Source: Megalobrama amblycephala
Lineage: Eukaryota > Chordata > Actinopteri > Cypriniformes > Xenocyprididae
Assembly (NCBI RefSeq): GCF_018812025.1
Contig: NC_063054.1
Coordinates: forward strand, 9,496,582 to 9,560,581
Reading direction: 5' to 3'
Length of the DNA stretch: 64,000 bases
The position numbers were made by a program, and so were the translations under genes. A model generated the notes under the pieces. The model was not told where the DNA came from. It did not search any database and saw only the letters and a program-made list of their open reading frames with translations. This document shows positions 11,183-23,463 of this stretch, one piece after another. Within the stretch, counting starts at the first letter, position 1, and each line of letters starts with the position of its first letter.

Positions 11183-11984
11183 AAATGATGGCAATATTCA
11201 TTTTTGGGACTCTTTAACCGATGACACTGAGGTCAGAGGTCAATGGTCATGTCAGTTTTGTGATGTGACAAGGCGTGTACTGTTAAATAATGATTAGTCT
11301 CGAGACGGGTCTGCTACTCTCCACGTGTTAAAATAAAAAGACCTACAGGATTGTCTGTCTTAAAGTCTTCACTCCTCAGAAGAGAATGGTTTTATGGCAG
11401 AAATACAGCAACATTATTTCACCAAAGCAAAAGCACTAAAAACCTATTTTATTACACTTCCATCTTATTCAACCTCCAAGCCATGCGTCTTTATATGATC
11501 TTTTCTCATTAGAAAGATTGAACCATCTGCCATGTGTTTTTGACTTCCCACTTTAGCAGTGAAAATGTTCATAAAGGATCTAATGAGAGCTGTATGTTTT
11601 GTGTCAATAGTGAATTAGACCATGACAAATGAAATCAGCGTAAAAAAAAAAAGCCAGGCGGGTCGGGTTGGTGGAGCGGTTCCGCACCTGTCAATGACAG
11701 GATGTGACACGTGTGGAACGCGTTTGACTGCAACACCTGCCACATGAAGGCTCTCAGACTGCGAAAGTAGGAGTGAGCGCTGGCAGTTTACATTCACATT
11801 CATATAGACCGACAACAATGCTGTTAATTACTTTTATGACAGTTTTTGCTGGTTTATGCAGTTCTATCAATGCACTCAATCAAAATCAATTCTGTCATTT
11901 ACCAAAAAGGTCTCCATTATTTACAGCGTTCAGGAAGCTGCTCTAAAAATGCAGCTTGCCAAGCTGCAAGCTAGTCATGAGTAG
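11183..11984. other. No gene seen
   Basis: Between two transposons. The 67-codon minus-strand frame at 11615-11818 is not recognised. Nothing else is apparent. Confidence 0.55.
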
Positions 11985-12236
11985 TTAAAGGGGTAGTTCA
12001 CCCAAAAAGGAAAATGCTGTTGTCATTTATCTTTCACTGTCTTTCTTTTGTGGAACGGAAGATATGTATATTTAAAAAAAAAAAAATATCTGTGTTGCAA
12101 TGAAAGTCTACAGGGTCTAATGTTAGTTTGGTCTAATGTTATTTTGACATTCATTGTATGGGCAACACAGATATTCTTATATGTCAGGTTTGAAATGACA
12201 GAGGCGTGAGTAAATCAAAATTTACTATCCCTTCAA
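11985..12236. mobile_element. Short TTAA-flanked MITE (T2/Kolobok-like), 252 bp
   Basis: The left end is TTAAAGGGGTAGTTCACCC. The right end on the other strand is TTGAAGGGATAGTAAATT. Internal 'tttatctttcac' and 'gaggcgtgagtaaatc' are the usual mirror motifs. TTAA target sites with TTAAAGGRR ends are described for the T2 MITEs of Xenopus (Kolobok superfamily), which is the basis for the assignment. Confidence 0.65.
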
Positions 12237-12558
12237 GCTACATTTAACACAATCTAATAACAAAAATCTTACAAAACTTAAAGGTGCCCTAGAACTTTTT
12301 TTTAAAGATGTAATATAAGTCTAAGGTGTCCCCTGAATGTGTCTGTGAAGTTTCAGCTCAAAATACCCCATAGATTTTTTTAAATTCATTTTTTTAACTG
12401 CCTATTTTGGGGCATAATTACAAACAAGCCGATTTCAGGTTGCGGCCCCTTTAAATCACGCGCTATCCGCCCCCTCCTGAGCTCTCGACTCTATCACAGC
12501 ATAAACAAAGTTTACACAGCTAATATAACCCTCAAAATGGATCTTTACAAAGTGTTCG

Positions 12559-12846
12559 CATCAAATTCAAGGCGTTGACGCTTGCTTACAGATCCACCAC
12601 AGGCTCAGTACCCTCCTACTTCCACTCACTCTTACGAGTCTACACTCCTACCAGAAACCTGCGCTCATTAAAGGAGCGAAGGCTTGTGGTACCATCACAG
12701 AGAGGCACGAAATCACTTTCCAGAACATTCTCATTCACTGTCCCTTGCTGGTGGAATGATCTTCCTGCCTTCATCCGGAATGCGGAATCCCTGGCAATAT
12801 TCAAAAGACAGCTGAAAACCCATCTCTTTCGTGAGCACTTAACCTC

Positions 12847-12884
<38 letters not shown>

Positions 12885-13066
12885 CTTATACCTATCCTTT
12901 CTCTTCCTCTCTATTGTAGCTTAGGATAATCTGAGCACTGCCTATAACTTGTATTATGAGCACTTCTTGTCTATTTGCCTCGTCATGACGACTCGCTTGT
13001 TGTATTCCTCACTTGTAAGTCGCTTTGGATAAAAGCGTCTGCCAAATGAATAAATGTAAATGTAAA
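12559..13066 (+). mobile_element. L2-type LINE 3' end inserted in MITE copy A
   Basis: It interrupts the MITE between two copies of TGTTCG (12553-12558 and 13067-13072); the sister copy reads straight through, agtgttcgtcatgc. The 3' end gtcgctttggataaaagcg, then ctgccaaatgaataa, then (ATGTAA)n is the classic fish L2 tail. A 31-base poly-A run (12852-12882) follows the stop codon. The 5' part is lost, as usual for LINE insertions. Confidence 0.85.
12575..12853 (+). pseudogene. C-terminal fragment of L2 ORF2
   Basis: The 92-codon frame has F-T-V-P-C-W-W-N-D-L-P followed by A-I-F-K-R-Q-L-K-T-H-L-F-R. This is the conserved region after the reverse transcriptase domain in L2/CR1 LINE ORF2. Reverse transcriptase and endonuclease domains are absent because of 5' truncation, so no activity is expected. 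The frame is intact to its stop, which suggests a fairly young insertion. Its start codon is internal and meaningless. Confidence 0.8.
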
Positions 13067-13748
13067 TGTTCGTCATGCATACTGAATGCATGCGTCGGAT
13101 TATGTGAGTATTGTATTTATTTGGGTGTTTACATTTGATATTGAATGAGTTTGAGGCTATGTTCTGTGGCTAATGGCTAACACTACACTGTTGGAGAGAT
13201 TTATAAAGAATGAAGTTGTGTTTATGCATTATACAGACTGCAAGTGTTTAATAATGAAAATAACAACGGCTCTTGTCTCCGTGAATACAATAAGAAACTT
13301 TAACCACATTTAACAGTACATTAGCAACATGCTAACGAAACATTTAGAAAGACAGTTTACAAATATCACTAAAAATATCATGTTATCATGGATCATGTCA
13401 GTTATTATTGCTCCATCTGCCATTTTTCGCTGTTTTCCTTGCTTGTTTACCTAGTCTGATTATTCAGCAGTGCACATCCAGACGTTCTGCCCTTGTGTAA
13501 TACTAACTGCCCTTGTGTTATGCCTCAATCATGGGCTGGCAAATGCAAATATTGGGGGCGTACACACGACAGTCGGTATTATGTTGAGATTCGCCTGTTT
13601 TCCGGAGGTCTTTTAAACAAATGAGATTTATATAAGAAGGAGGAAACAATGGAGTTTGAAACTCACTGTATGTCTTTTCCATGTACTGAACTCTTGTTAT
13701 TTAACTATGCCAATATAAATTCAATTTTTAATTCTAGGGCACCTTTAA

Positions 13749-14875
13749 TCTTGGAGTTGTCTTGAACTGCATTTTTTTTTCTTTTCAAAATGTTCTCTGA
13801 GGTCTACTTATAATGCTATGAAGATCTTTACATCAACACATGGAATTGTTTTGAAAATTTCCGATGTTGAAAGATACCTCATAACATAGTTGAAACATTT
13901 GCCGACAATGTGAAACATTTATGTGTATTACATATGCTTTATAAGTCTTAGTTGTGGCAAATAATTTTTAAGTACTCAAGTAGTCTACCACAGTTATATT
14001 AACCACATAAATGCCGAAGCAAAAGAAAGAACAGCAAATTACAACTATTGACAGTTTGTCTGCAGTGCTACAGTATACTCAATACATATCAAATGATCTG
14101 TAACAAACAAAGCAATAGTGACACGTAGTAAAAACATTGTTACTCAGACTTGTGTTACTGTTGGATTCAAAATTGCTTTTATTTTCAGTAACTATCCATT
14201 TCAGTAACTATTCTGTATTATCCAATTACACATGGCTTGTTGAAGGAACAATATTTACCTTTTGCAAACACAATAAGTTTCCCAATTAGGGTAACTGTAT
14301 CACTGGTACATTTACAGAAACCAAACTAATAAAACTAGCAAAAAGACTAGTTATAGACCAAATATTTAAAACAGTACATAAATGAGCATGCAAAATGTTG
14401 TTCTGGGAGTATTTGATTCAAATGAAAAGGTGAATAATTTTTTGACCCACGCCACTGAAACAACACAGATGAATGAATCAGCCTTGAGAATGATGAATGA
14501 GTAGTTGGAGAGTAGATTTGATATGCTTGTTTGACTCTGCTCACTCATTGGTTGTGGAGTTGAATTGACATTATGTAATGTGGTGTTTTGTCGTGCCAAC
14601 CCACTAAAGCTTGTATTGTAAAAGCGACATTATGCATTGCAGCATTTAATTTGAGTTGTTTTTCAGTTAAAATACCTAAAAATGTTTCAAACAAGAAGCA
14701 ATAAGATGCATAAGATATTAATACGACTTTTTTCCCCCTTTTTCATAGATTATAAAAGTGTATTTTATAGTTGGCAGATTTTTTTTCACTTGTTCATAGG
14801 AAAAAAACTGCTAGTGCTGTAAAGGTGTGGTCACTTTTAGCATAGACCTTAGTCAGATGAGATGCCATATTGAAT
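13749..14875. other. Unique stretch, no gene seen
   Basis: AT-rich, no recognised repeats. Minus-strand frames of 65-77 codons at 14347-14599 show no domain. Confidence 0.5.
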
Positions 14876-15810
14876 TTAAAGGGTTAGCTCACCCAAAAAT
14901 GACATTTCTGTGATTAATTACTCGCCCTCATGGCGTTCCACACCCGTAAGACCTTTGTTCATCTTCAGAACACAAAATAAGATATTTTTGATGAAATCCA
15001 AGGGTATCTGAACCACACATAGGCAGCAAAGTCATTGCACCATTTGACGTCCAGAAAAGTAGTACAAAGTGCTTTCTCGTTTACATCTCATTATTGGCCG
15101 GCTCTTGCATCAGCATTCGGACGTAAACACGGAACCCTGCAATGAGTTCACTTCATAGGACAACGGTTCAAATTGTTGAATAAAGTCATTATTTTTGTGC
15201 ACACAAAGTATTCTCGTCACTTCATAACATTAAGTTTGAAGCACTTTAGTCACGTTGTATATTTGAACCATGTTTTTACTACTTTTCTGGACCTCAAAAG
15301 GTGCAATGACGTTGCTGCCTATGTGTAGTTCAGATACCCTCGGATTTCATCAAACATATCTTAATTTGCGTTCTGAAGATGAACGAAGGTCTTACGCCGA
15401 CGGGTTGGCTCATGTCGGCAGCGTCTGGGTCCGAAGTTGCCCTGACACACCAAACAGACGCTCGACACCTGACGGCCAAGAAGCACATCCATTCTGCGGC
15501 TGCGTAAGAAGAAATGCCTTTCCATACCAGCAGGTGGCAGTAGCTGAACAGCCAATCAGAATGATCAGATGGCCCGACTGACCGACGATCTCCGACGCTG
15601 ATTCAACATGTCGAATTGGCCGAAAAAAAGCAGACGAGGACCAACTTCAGCCGACGGTGTGCAACACACTCAGAAAACTTAGTCGGCCGACAGACAAAAA
15701 CTGCTTGAACTGCCGACCGTCGGCTTGGTGTGTTCCGGGCTTTACGGGTGTGGAACGACATGAGGGTATATGTGACAGAAATGTCATTTTTGGGTGAACT
15801 AACCCTTTAA
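14876..15810. mobile_element. TTAAAGGGTTAG MITE copy 1 with nested insertion
   Basis: The left end TTAAAGGGTTAGCTCACCC and right end gggtgaactaaccctttaa are inverted. Long arms mirror each other: aagacctttgttcatcttc (left) and gaagatgaacgaaggtctt (right), then aagatatttttgatgaaat and atttcatcaaacatatctt. The TTAA flanks point to a T2/Kolobok-type MITE. The right arm is interrupted at about 15398-15741. The 103-codon frame at 15270-15581 spans arm and insertion and is not a gene. Confidence 0.8.
15398..15741. mobile_element. Insertion inside MITE copy 1
   Basis: The arm reads 'gaaggtcttac', then about 344 bp of GC-richer sequence, then 'tttacgggtgtggaa'; uninterrupted copies read aaggtcttacgggtgtgga. 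The right end is AGCCCGGAACACACCAAGCC on the minus strand, followed by GACGGTCGGC. Related acacaccaaacagacgctcg lies near the left. TTA/TTAC repeated at the joints fits a 3-4-bp TSD, so a Harbinger-type origin is possible but unproven. Confidence 0.6.
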
Positions 15811-17282
15811 CACACATGAAAACAAGGTTGTGAGGGATAGATGAACATTTTTTACAATGTCACGCACTGTATAGTGTCTTGGATCACGTAATTTTAACAA
15901 TTCACAACCTTTAAAAATTGTTTTATGGAATTTTTGTCTATTGATGAACTGATGTAAATGAACTCATAATCAATAATCGATGGCTTTAGAAACGTTCGGT
16001 TACCTTGTGTCAGATGTTTCTCAATCACTCGAGAGACTCGTTTCATTTCTTTTTCAGTCAAGTCTTGTTCCAAGCACTTTACAACTCCTCACATTGACCT
16101 AACCAAAGACTACTTGTGTAATGAAGACAAATCCTCAACAGTTCCATTGAGAGACTTGAGACGTCTTCAGGTATTTACGAGCATCTCCATGGTAATGAGT
16201 GCTGCTGTTTTTTTATTTATTTGTTTTTTTTTATTTGATGAGATTTATGTGAGGGCCAGGTGTTTGTCTGCTTCCCCTCAGACTTTCTTCAGTGTTAATC
16301 CACTGCAGTCTCCCAAGTAATCCCATCAACCTCTTCTCCGCCACCGAACGAGAGCATAAATTACTTAAAGGCATTACTACTAGGGAGAGCATGGTCCTGC
16401 TTTTTATTCACACACACACTTGTTCGCTCTCTTTTTTTCTCCCTGCAGCTTCTCTCCATGTCATCTAGTTATTGCCCTGATGTAACTATTGACATTGGAT
16501 AAGCCGCAATGGAATATCAAGCTAAATGAAGTGCTCTGCTGGGTGGGAAGGCAGAGAGGGAGGGATCGCTGGAAGATTAGCTTGTTTTGGATTTCACATT
16601 TGCAGTTGGAGACCCATAACCATCAAGAGGAGAAATGACAAGGTGCGAGGAATCAGCATTGTATGATGATTTCATGCTGAGCGAAGGAGGTAGTGTTTTC
16701 ATACGAAACTCATAAAGAAGGATTAAAGAGATTACAGTGCAATGCCAGACTCAGTGGGACAACACAACAATCTAAGCACTGTTTTTAAATTCATATCTCC
16801 CTGGTTGCAGTGAGAATGGCTTCAGCATCACGGAGAACCATAACTTATCTCCAGCAATGGTGATAGGGAATGAGCTATTCTTCCCCACTGTTTCCAAATG
16901 TCAGTGGGTCAATGACAAATAAGGCTGTCAACAATAAAGGAAGCGCAAGCCGAGTTCTTGGAAATGTACTCTTTGTTTTATTAAAGTTATGTAAAATGTT
17001 TTTTGTTTTTTCATTTAATGACTCTAAAATGTCATCTGTTAAAAAAGTAATGACATTATCATTTCACCTTAAATACATGCGAGTGTACAATAATTATTTT
17101 CAAAAATGTTTTAAACATGGTATTGCCCTTTGATTGGATCACATATTAATGAACTACTTTTTTGTAATTCTTTTCTTATTCTCTTCTTCTACTTTTTTAT
17201 TTTCTTTACTATAATATCAGAACAGTTTTATTCCCCTTACATTTTTTTTTTTTAACCTCACACCCACCTCCCACCCCCAAAA
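15811..17282. other. Unique stretch, no gene seen
   Basis: No recognised transposon ends. Frames at 16114-16320 and 16870-17133 are low-complexity or unremarkable. The 16100-16860 part is GC-balanced and repeat-free and could hold conserved non-coding sequence. Confidence 0.5.
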
Positions 17283-18324
17283 TACACTATACAGACAAAA
17301 GTATTTAATATTTGAATGACATTGCATTCTAAATACATACGGTAGACATTAATATGTAGTTGGTCCCCCTTTGCAGCTATAACAGCTTCCACTCTTCTGG
17401 GAAGGCTTTCCACAAGATTTTGGAGTGTTTCTGTGGAAACGTTTGCCCATTTGTCCAGTAGAGCATTTGTGAGGTCAGTCACTGATGTTGGATGGGAAGG
17501 CCTGGCTCACAATCTTCTTTCCAGTTCATCCCAGAGGTGGCCAGTCAAGTTCTTCCACACCAAACTCATCCGACCATGTCTTTATGGACCTTGCTTTGTG
17601 CATTAGAATAGAAAAGGGTCTTCCCCAAACTCTTCCCACAAAGTTGGAATTCAAAATGCCTGAAAAACAGCCCCACACCATTATCCCTCCTTTACAAATT
17701 TGGCACAATGCAGTCAGGCCGGTAACGTTCTCCTGGCATCTGCCAAACCCAGACTCGCCCATCAGACTGCCAAACAGAAAAGTGTGATTTGTCACTCCAT
17801 ACAACATGTTTTATGCTCCAGAGCCCAGTGGCGGTGCGCTTGGCATTGTACTTGGTGATGTGAGGCTTTCATGCAGCTGCTAGGCTATGGAAACCCATTC
17901 CATGAAGCTCCCGCCGCACAGTTTTTGTGCTGATAATAATGCTGCTTAATCATTAGAGCATTGGTGACTTTTAAGCACCATGTACCTCAGCACTCATTGA
18001 ATCCACTCTGTGACTTTTGTGGTCTTCTGCTTCGTGGCTGAGCTGACGCTGTTCCTAAATGTTTCCACTTTCCAATAATATCACCTACAGTTAACCATGG
18101 AACATCTAGCAGTGATGAAATTTCACGAACTGACTTATGGCAAAGATGGCATCCTATCACAGCATCACGCTTGAATTCAGTGAGCTCTTTAGTGCAGAAA
18201 ATGTTTGTAAATGCAGAATGCATGGCTAGATACTTGATTTTATACACCTGTGGCAATGGGTGTGATTGAAATACCTGAATTCAAGAATTAAGAGGTTTGT
18301 CCCAATACTTTTGTCCATAATGTA
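17283..18324 (-). mobile_element. Tc1-like transposon, internally deleted (1,042 bp)
   Basis: TA-flanked inverted ends: CACTATACAGACAAAAGTATT on the left, aatacttttgtccataatg on the right (two bases shorter). Full-length Tc1 elements are about 1.6 kb, so about a third of this copy is missing. Transposase remnants are on the minus strand. Confidence 0.88.
17330..18256 (-). pseudogene. Tc1 transposase pseudogene
   Basis: The N-terminal part (18256-17987) has the paired-like helix-turn-helix: E-F-K-R-D-A-V-I-G-C-H-L, then R-E-I-S-S-L-L. The catalytic region survives in pieces: M-V-W-G-C-F-S-G, then A-R-S-I-K-T-W, then G-V-E-E-L-D-W-P. The segment with the second catalytic Asp (QHDCAPV in relatives) is deleted, and so is most of the SPDLNPIEH motif with the third acidic residue. 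C-terminal remnant: L-V-E-S-L-P-R-R-V-E-A-V-I. Several frameshifts separate the pieces, so it cannot catalyse transposition. Confidence 0.85.
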
Positions 18325-18355
18325 GGTGTTTTCAAATATGTATAATTTGCATTAA

Positions 18356-19185
18356 TTAAAGGGTTAGTTCACCCAAAAATGAAAATTATGTCATTAATTA
18401 CTCACCCTCATGTCATTCCAAACCCATAAGACCTCATCTTCAGAACACAAATTAAGATATTTTTGATAAAATCCGATGGCTTAGTGAGGCCTGTATTGCC
18501 AGCAAGATCATTTCCTTTTTCAATGCCTAGAAAGCTACTAAAAACATATTTAAAACAGTTCATGTGAGTACAGTGGTTCAACCTTACTATTATAAAGCGA
18601 CGAAAATACTTTTTGAGCGCCAAAAAAACAAAATAACAATATCTAGTGTTGGGTGATTTCAAAACACTGAAGCTTCGAAGCTTTATGAATCTTTTGTTTC
18701 TAATCAGTGGTTCAGAACGACAAAATCATGTGATTTCAGTAAACGAGGCTTCATTACATCATAAGTGTTTCGAAATTTCAATAGTTCACGTGACTTTGGC
18801 TCCAAACCACTTACTCGAAACAAAAGATTCGTAAAGCTTCGAAGCTTCATGAAGCAGTAATTTAAAAATCGCCCATCACTACATAATGTTGAATAAAGTC
18901 ACTATTTTTTTTTTTGCCGCACAAAAGTATTTTTGTCTCATTATAATATTAAGGTTGAACCATTGTACTCACATGAACTGTTTTAAATATGTTTTTAGTA
19001 GCTTTCTGGGCATCGAAAAATGAAATGATCTTGCTGTCAATGGAGGCCTCACTGAGACATCAGATTTTATCAAAAATATCTTAATTTGTGTTCTGAAGAT
19101 GAACGAAGGTCTTACGGGTGTGGAACCACATGAGGGTGAGTAATAAATTACATAATTTTCATTTTTGGGTGAACTAACCCTTTAG
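18356..19185. mobile_element. TTAAAGGGTTAG MITE copy 2, near-complete palindrome
   Basis: The left end is TTAAAGGGTTAGTTCACCC. The right end is gggtgaactaaccctttag, with the last base of the TTAA mutated. Arms of about 280 bp are inverted copies (aaaacatatttaaaacagtt against aactgttttaaatatgtttt). The centre, 18633-18886, is a second palindrome beginning tagtgttgggtgatttcaaa and ending cgcccatcacta, rich in TTCGAAGCTTC. No coding capacity. Confidence 0.85.
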
Positions 19186-20033
19186 TAGATTTTTTTATTT
19201 TTATTAATTAATAGATGAGCGTCACATTGATCCCACTGTTTCCAGATGGTCTTCAGACTTTGTTAGTTCTGACACAAATCAACCTGTTAATGAATCTGTT
19301 CAATACACAATAGCCTTACTCTGTGGTTCTTTGTTGAAAGGTTTATATACCTGTAGTCCTCCATCTCTTCTCTTAGTAGTCTATTTTGCAGTTTATCTGA
19401 TAGACAGTGTGCTGGAACAATGGTACTTAGCTTTGGAGTTAGTTTGTTGAGTTTGAAGAGGTAACTTCTTGCCACTTGTGAGTGCGTGATGCTAATGAGT
19501 GCTGTTTCAATGAGTGTGCCTTCAGGCCTGGGGAAGCTTGGAGATCATGCTGAGCTGTCAGACTACTTGTTTTGAAAGCCAAGAAAACACGATTCAGTCT
19601 CTTTCTCTCCAAATCATGCCTGTCACATATACAGTATGTTTACAGAGCATTCACCAGGCGACACTTCTCTCACAGTTCTTTTTCAGCTATGCATCCTCTT
19701 GACACTAAATATAAAAGCGTCATGCTATTTTGAATGATTTCTTTTTCCTTCAGTGTTCACGCTGCTTGGTATGATTCTGTGCAGCTGTGCTCATTTGATT
19801 AAAACGATTTGTTCAGTGGCCAAACCTTAATAAGACAAATAGTCCTATTCCTGAAACATCAAGCCTTTTTTTGGCAGAGAGGCAATTTGTTTTGTAATTT
19901 TAGGTTTGAAATGCGAACTGGTGAAAACAGTGTCATTAAGAAAATTGTTGCTGTGGCAGGATGACACAACAGAGTGAGAGAGTTTAACCCCTTTTCTTCA
20001 GTACAACTATTCTTACCAGTGTCCCAGGCAATT
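19186..20033. other. Unique stretch, no gene seen
   Basis: No repeat ends or domains recognised. Confidence 0.5.
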
Positions 20034-20310
20034 ATGAGTGTGTATTTCCATCAAGATGTGCATACATTTTTGCTCAAGATCTTGTATTGACAATGCAAGA
20101 GGTGAGCACTCTGTAAAGTCTACATCCCAGCACATCCCAAAGACTTTCAATTACTTTAAGGTCTGAACTCAGAAGTGCCAATTCATGTGTAAAAATGATT
20201 CTTCATGCTCCCTCCCAACCATTCTTTCACATTTTGAGCTTGATGAATCTTGACATTGTCATCCTGGAATATGACCATGATGTGTTTTCCTACATGGTTG
20301 TTTAAGAAAT
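20034..20310 (-). pseudogene. Decayed Tc1 transposase fragment
   Basis: Conceptual minus-strand translation gives M-V-I-F-Q-D-D-N-V-K-I-H-Q-A-Q-N-V-K-E-W, then with stops F-Y-T-*-I-G-T and S-L-G-D-V-L. This matches the Tc1 catalytic region (QDDNAKIHQA ... WP.QSPDLNPIE..WDVLE). The second Asp is kept but stops and frameshifts abound. Termini were not found. It belongs to a Tc1 lineage distinct from the copies at 17.3 and 36 kb. Confidence 0.65.
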
Positions 20311-20409
20311 GAAAATCTACACTCTCCATCAAATAGAGTTAAAAGAACTGTTCCCAAACATATAAAATGCTAGAAACATATTAATCACAGCAATAATGAT
20401 TCAGTCATA

Positions 20410-21201
20410 GGGCCCTATCATACACCCGGCGCAATGCGGTGCCATGTACGACGCAAGTGTTTTTTGCTAGTTTCAGCCCGACGCAGTTATCATTTTCACG
20501 TCCTGCGCCACGTTGCTTAAATAGCAAATGCATTTGCACCCATTTGTGCACCCATGGGCGAGCTTGTCTGAAAACAAGGTGTGTTCAGGTGCATTGTTGG
20601 CGTGTTGCTATTTTGAGGCAACTGAGATAGACTGCGCCATTGACCAACTGAAACATGGTCTAAAGTCAATAGCGCAGTATTTGTTTTGTTAGTTAAAGAG
20701 CACGTTAATAATATGAACCTATAAACAGGTGCACAACATGCGTACATTCTGCTTATTATACACACAGGGATGCGCAGCATCACGCAAACATGCCAAATAT
20801 TAAAAAGAAAAGGATTACAATGTAAAAGATTATTATTATGTACGTAAAGATACAATTGCTTTGGAATCCGGCTTGTCCTGTAGATGGTCTGCTCGCACGC
20901 TTAAACCTCACGCACGAGCAGATCTGTTTCCTCGTTAGAGAAGCGTTCAGTTTTTCCGCTTGCAAATTCCTCCATGTAAATATCGAATCCACCATGACGC
21001 GAGTGCAACTGGCTTTTAAAGGGAATGGGAGATGAGGCTCTGATTTATTTCACGTTATGCCCAAAACACACCCATTACTCATTAAGAGACCTTTTGGACC
21101 CACGACCATTTTTCCCATCGTTAAACTAGCAAAAGTGCATTCGGAGGTGCACTTGCGCAGTGCGCTTTAGACCATGCCCTTAGATCGTTAAAATAAGACC
21201 C
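20410..21201. mobile_element. Harbinger-like non-autonomous element, 792 bp
   Basis: The left end is GGGCCCTATCATACACCCGG, followed by CGCAATGC. The right end on the other strand is GGGTCTTATTTTAACGATCT, then AAGGGCATGGTC. Both are terminal sequences of a widespread vertebrate family with 3-bp target duplications. ATA is repeated at 20407-20409 and 21202-21204. A 65-codon frame at 20838-21035 and a 112-codon one at 20517-20855 have no recognisable transposase or Myb motifs. Confidence 0.7.
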
Positions 21202-21204
21202 ATA

Positions 21205-22964
21205 GACTATTTAAATCTGAACAGCGACTTTTTTTTTTTTTTGCCGGGAAATTTTGTTATATTATCCAAATATATTGCATTTTTACATTAACAAAAACAT
21301 TCTATTTCAAATAAAATGCTGCTCTTTTGAACTTATTCTATTCATCAAATAATCTTGAAAAAAGTATCACAGTTTCAACATTTTTTAATGGATGGCTTGC
21401 ACAAATGAATTAGTAAGAACAATTATCTGAAAGACAATTTCAAAACAGCTGTTTTAAAATTAAAAGGGAGGGAGACAAATAAATGGTCAGATGTTAGAGG
21501 AAAAGAAGAGAGGGGAGAGACTGCAGCAAATTGTTCGCTGTCCTGCCAAATAATGATTCAGACTGCTCCTTCTGAGCCTTGGATCCACATTGACTGGTCG
21601 TCTTAAATCAAGATCTTGTGCTTTGCCTGAATTGTGTGCTGCCTTTGCAACTTTGCCCTGGAGGAAATCAAACCAGCTCAAAACCCCCTTCCCTTCGAGC
21701 TATCATCCCCCTGACCAATTCCCTCACACAAATTATTGACAGCTCAAAATAATGGATTGCTTCACCTCTAAGCCTATCAGACGGTGACTGAGTCTGTCGG
21801 GCCAGTGATGTGACGTATTTACACCTTGGCTCCACACTGCAACGGACACTGACCCTACGTTGGGCGCCATGTTCTTTAAATGCTCACACTAAATCATTGA
21901 CACGTGACACAGCAAGGCTATGGTGGCAGAAATATGATGTTAAGACACTAGGGAGGAATGTTCCCAGAATTCCAGAGTGGAGGCATTGACTGTGAATTTC
22001 TCAGAAGTTACAGTACACCATTTCCATCGGTCGGTGGGAATCTGATAAATGGCGATTGTGAGGCTGCATGTGAAATTTCATGAATATAATTTGCTCTGTA
22101 AAGGTAATTCAACACAGGGGATTGATCATAATGCCACAGTATGTTGTACAGGTTTAGATTCTCTTCTAGTAAATGATATTTGCATATGAATCTTGTTGTT
22201 CAATTGCAGGATTTTTCCTTGAGTGTAATGGAAGGAAAATGGATAATACTCAAGGCGCAGATTTGTTCCAGTAAAAAAGACAATAGTTCTATTACTGGAG
22301 AAGATCCTTCTTGAATATGCTGAGGCTGTTTCATTTGTGGCATTGTGTGGGAGCAGAAGGCACAGATGTGTCGTGATGAGAGCCTTGTAAAGCAGTAGAT
22401 GTGCCTGGGTAATTAGGCTATGATGAGTGAAAAGTGACAGGCAGACTGGCGGGAGGGTTCACTCTCCTGCCTGGCACTTGGAAGGTACAGTGGGATGACT
22501 GTGTGACTTGTTTAAAATGACAAGAAACCAAACTACTGCTATGCACAGAACCTTGGGCACTCGGGTGAGCATATCCAACTGTTAAGATTGGATCGGAAAG
22601 TATTAGGAACATTCTGTCTAATGATGAGTATAATCATGTTGCTACTATACAGATGTCAAATGTTGGTTGTTCGGTAACTGGCGATGTTCTGTTCAGTTGC
22701 ATCAAGTGGTTCCATGCAACTATATTGAGTAATTTTGTACAAATAACAATTTAATTGTATGAACAAAAGAAATTCAAGTAGAGCTGACAAAATTTCTTTG
22801 AGTAAATACACATCATTTGAATTTATCACTGTTACATAATATTTATGTGCAGTTTACTTGATTTTATGTTAAATTTATAAAAGTTTATGTAAGGTGAACA
22901 CATTTATTGACTTAATTTATTAAATTAACTATTTGCTCTACAAAATGCACTAAAAAAAAATTAA
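21205..22964. other. Unique stretch, no gene seen
   Basis: Mostly low-repeat. AT-rich towards 22600-22964, with a (T)n run at about 21229-21242. Frames at 21487-21681 and 22418-22612 are not recognised. Confidence 0.5.
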
Positions 22965-23463
22965 TTGACCCTTCGCAAAGACCCGCCCCCCTTAGTTACT
23001 GTTGCTATGTCCGACAAGTCGTGGCGCTGTCACGCCACGCAGAGTGAAAAATACATTGCGGAGCAAAGAGGATACTGACAACATGTCGACAGACAAGACA
23101 GAGCAGGTTACTTATGATATTAAACAATGTCCCAGCTTTCAAATTGTGTAATTTTTAAAAGAAATTCAAGAAATAAACAAACTTTTGTGGCTCTTTAATG
23201 TGTCATGAAAGATTGTAGTGCGTCAGCTCAAGCGGCTCGTGAACCGATCATCTCTTCCTACTAGTTAATTTATAGCATCAAATAAACATGAATGAACTTG
23301 AGAAGGAATGTTGTTTCAAACGCGGAAATATGTCAGTACACACCATTTTTCAACTTCAAGTCCACCGAGGTTAATCTTCTAACTCCTGACTGCTTTGTTG
23401 GACAAAATTGCGGATTATGATTGGTTAGATCACCTGTCAATCAAACTCCCGGCGAAGGGTCAA
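22965..23463. mobile_element. Inverted-repeat element, TTGACCCTTCGC ends
   Basis: ttgacccttcgc at 22965 mirrors gcgaagggtcaa ending at 23463. The interior includes gacccgcccccctt, a gatattaaacaatgtcccag stretch and ggctctttaatgtg. A diverged relative of the interior lies at 59030-59215. No TSD was fixed and no transposase is seen. Family unassigned. Confidence 0.6.

Larger units (their letters stand above)
12278..13748 (+). mobile_element. TTAAAGGTGCCC MITE, copy A, carrying an L2 insertion
   Basis: TTAAAGGTGCCCTAGAA at the left and ttctagggcacctttaa at the right are perfect inverted ends around TTAA. Two sister copies (23715-24693 inverted; 40560-41525 same orientation) share the whole body, including aagtctaaggtgtcccctga, tcagctcaaaatacccc and tgtaagtactgtatttat-type internal sequence. 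The copy is about 0.5 kb longer than its sisters because of the L2 insertion. No transposase frame is present. Confidence 0.85.

Noticed and set aside
15270..15581. 103-codon frame
   Set aside because: Spans a MITE arm and a nested insertion.
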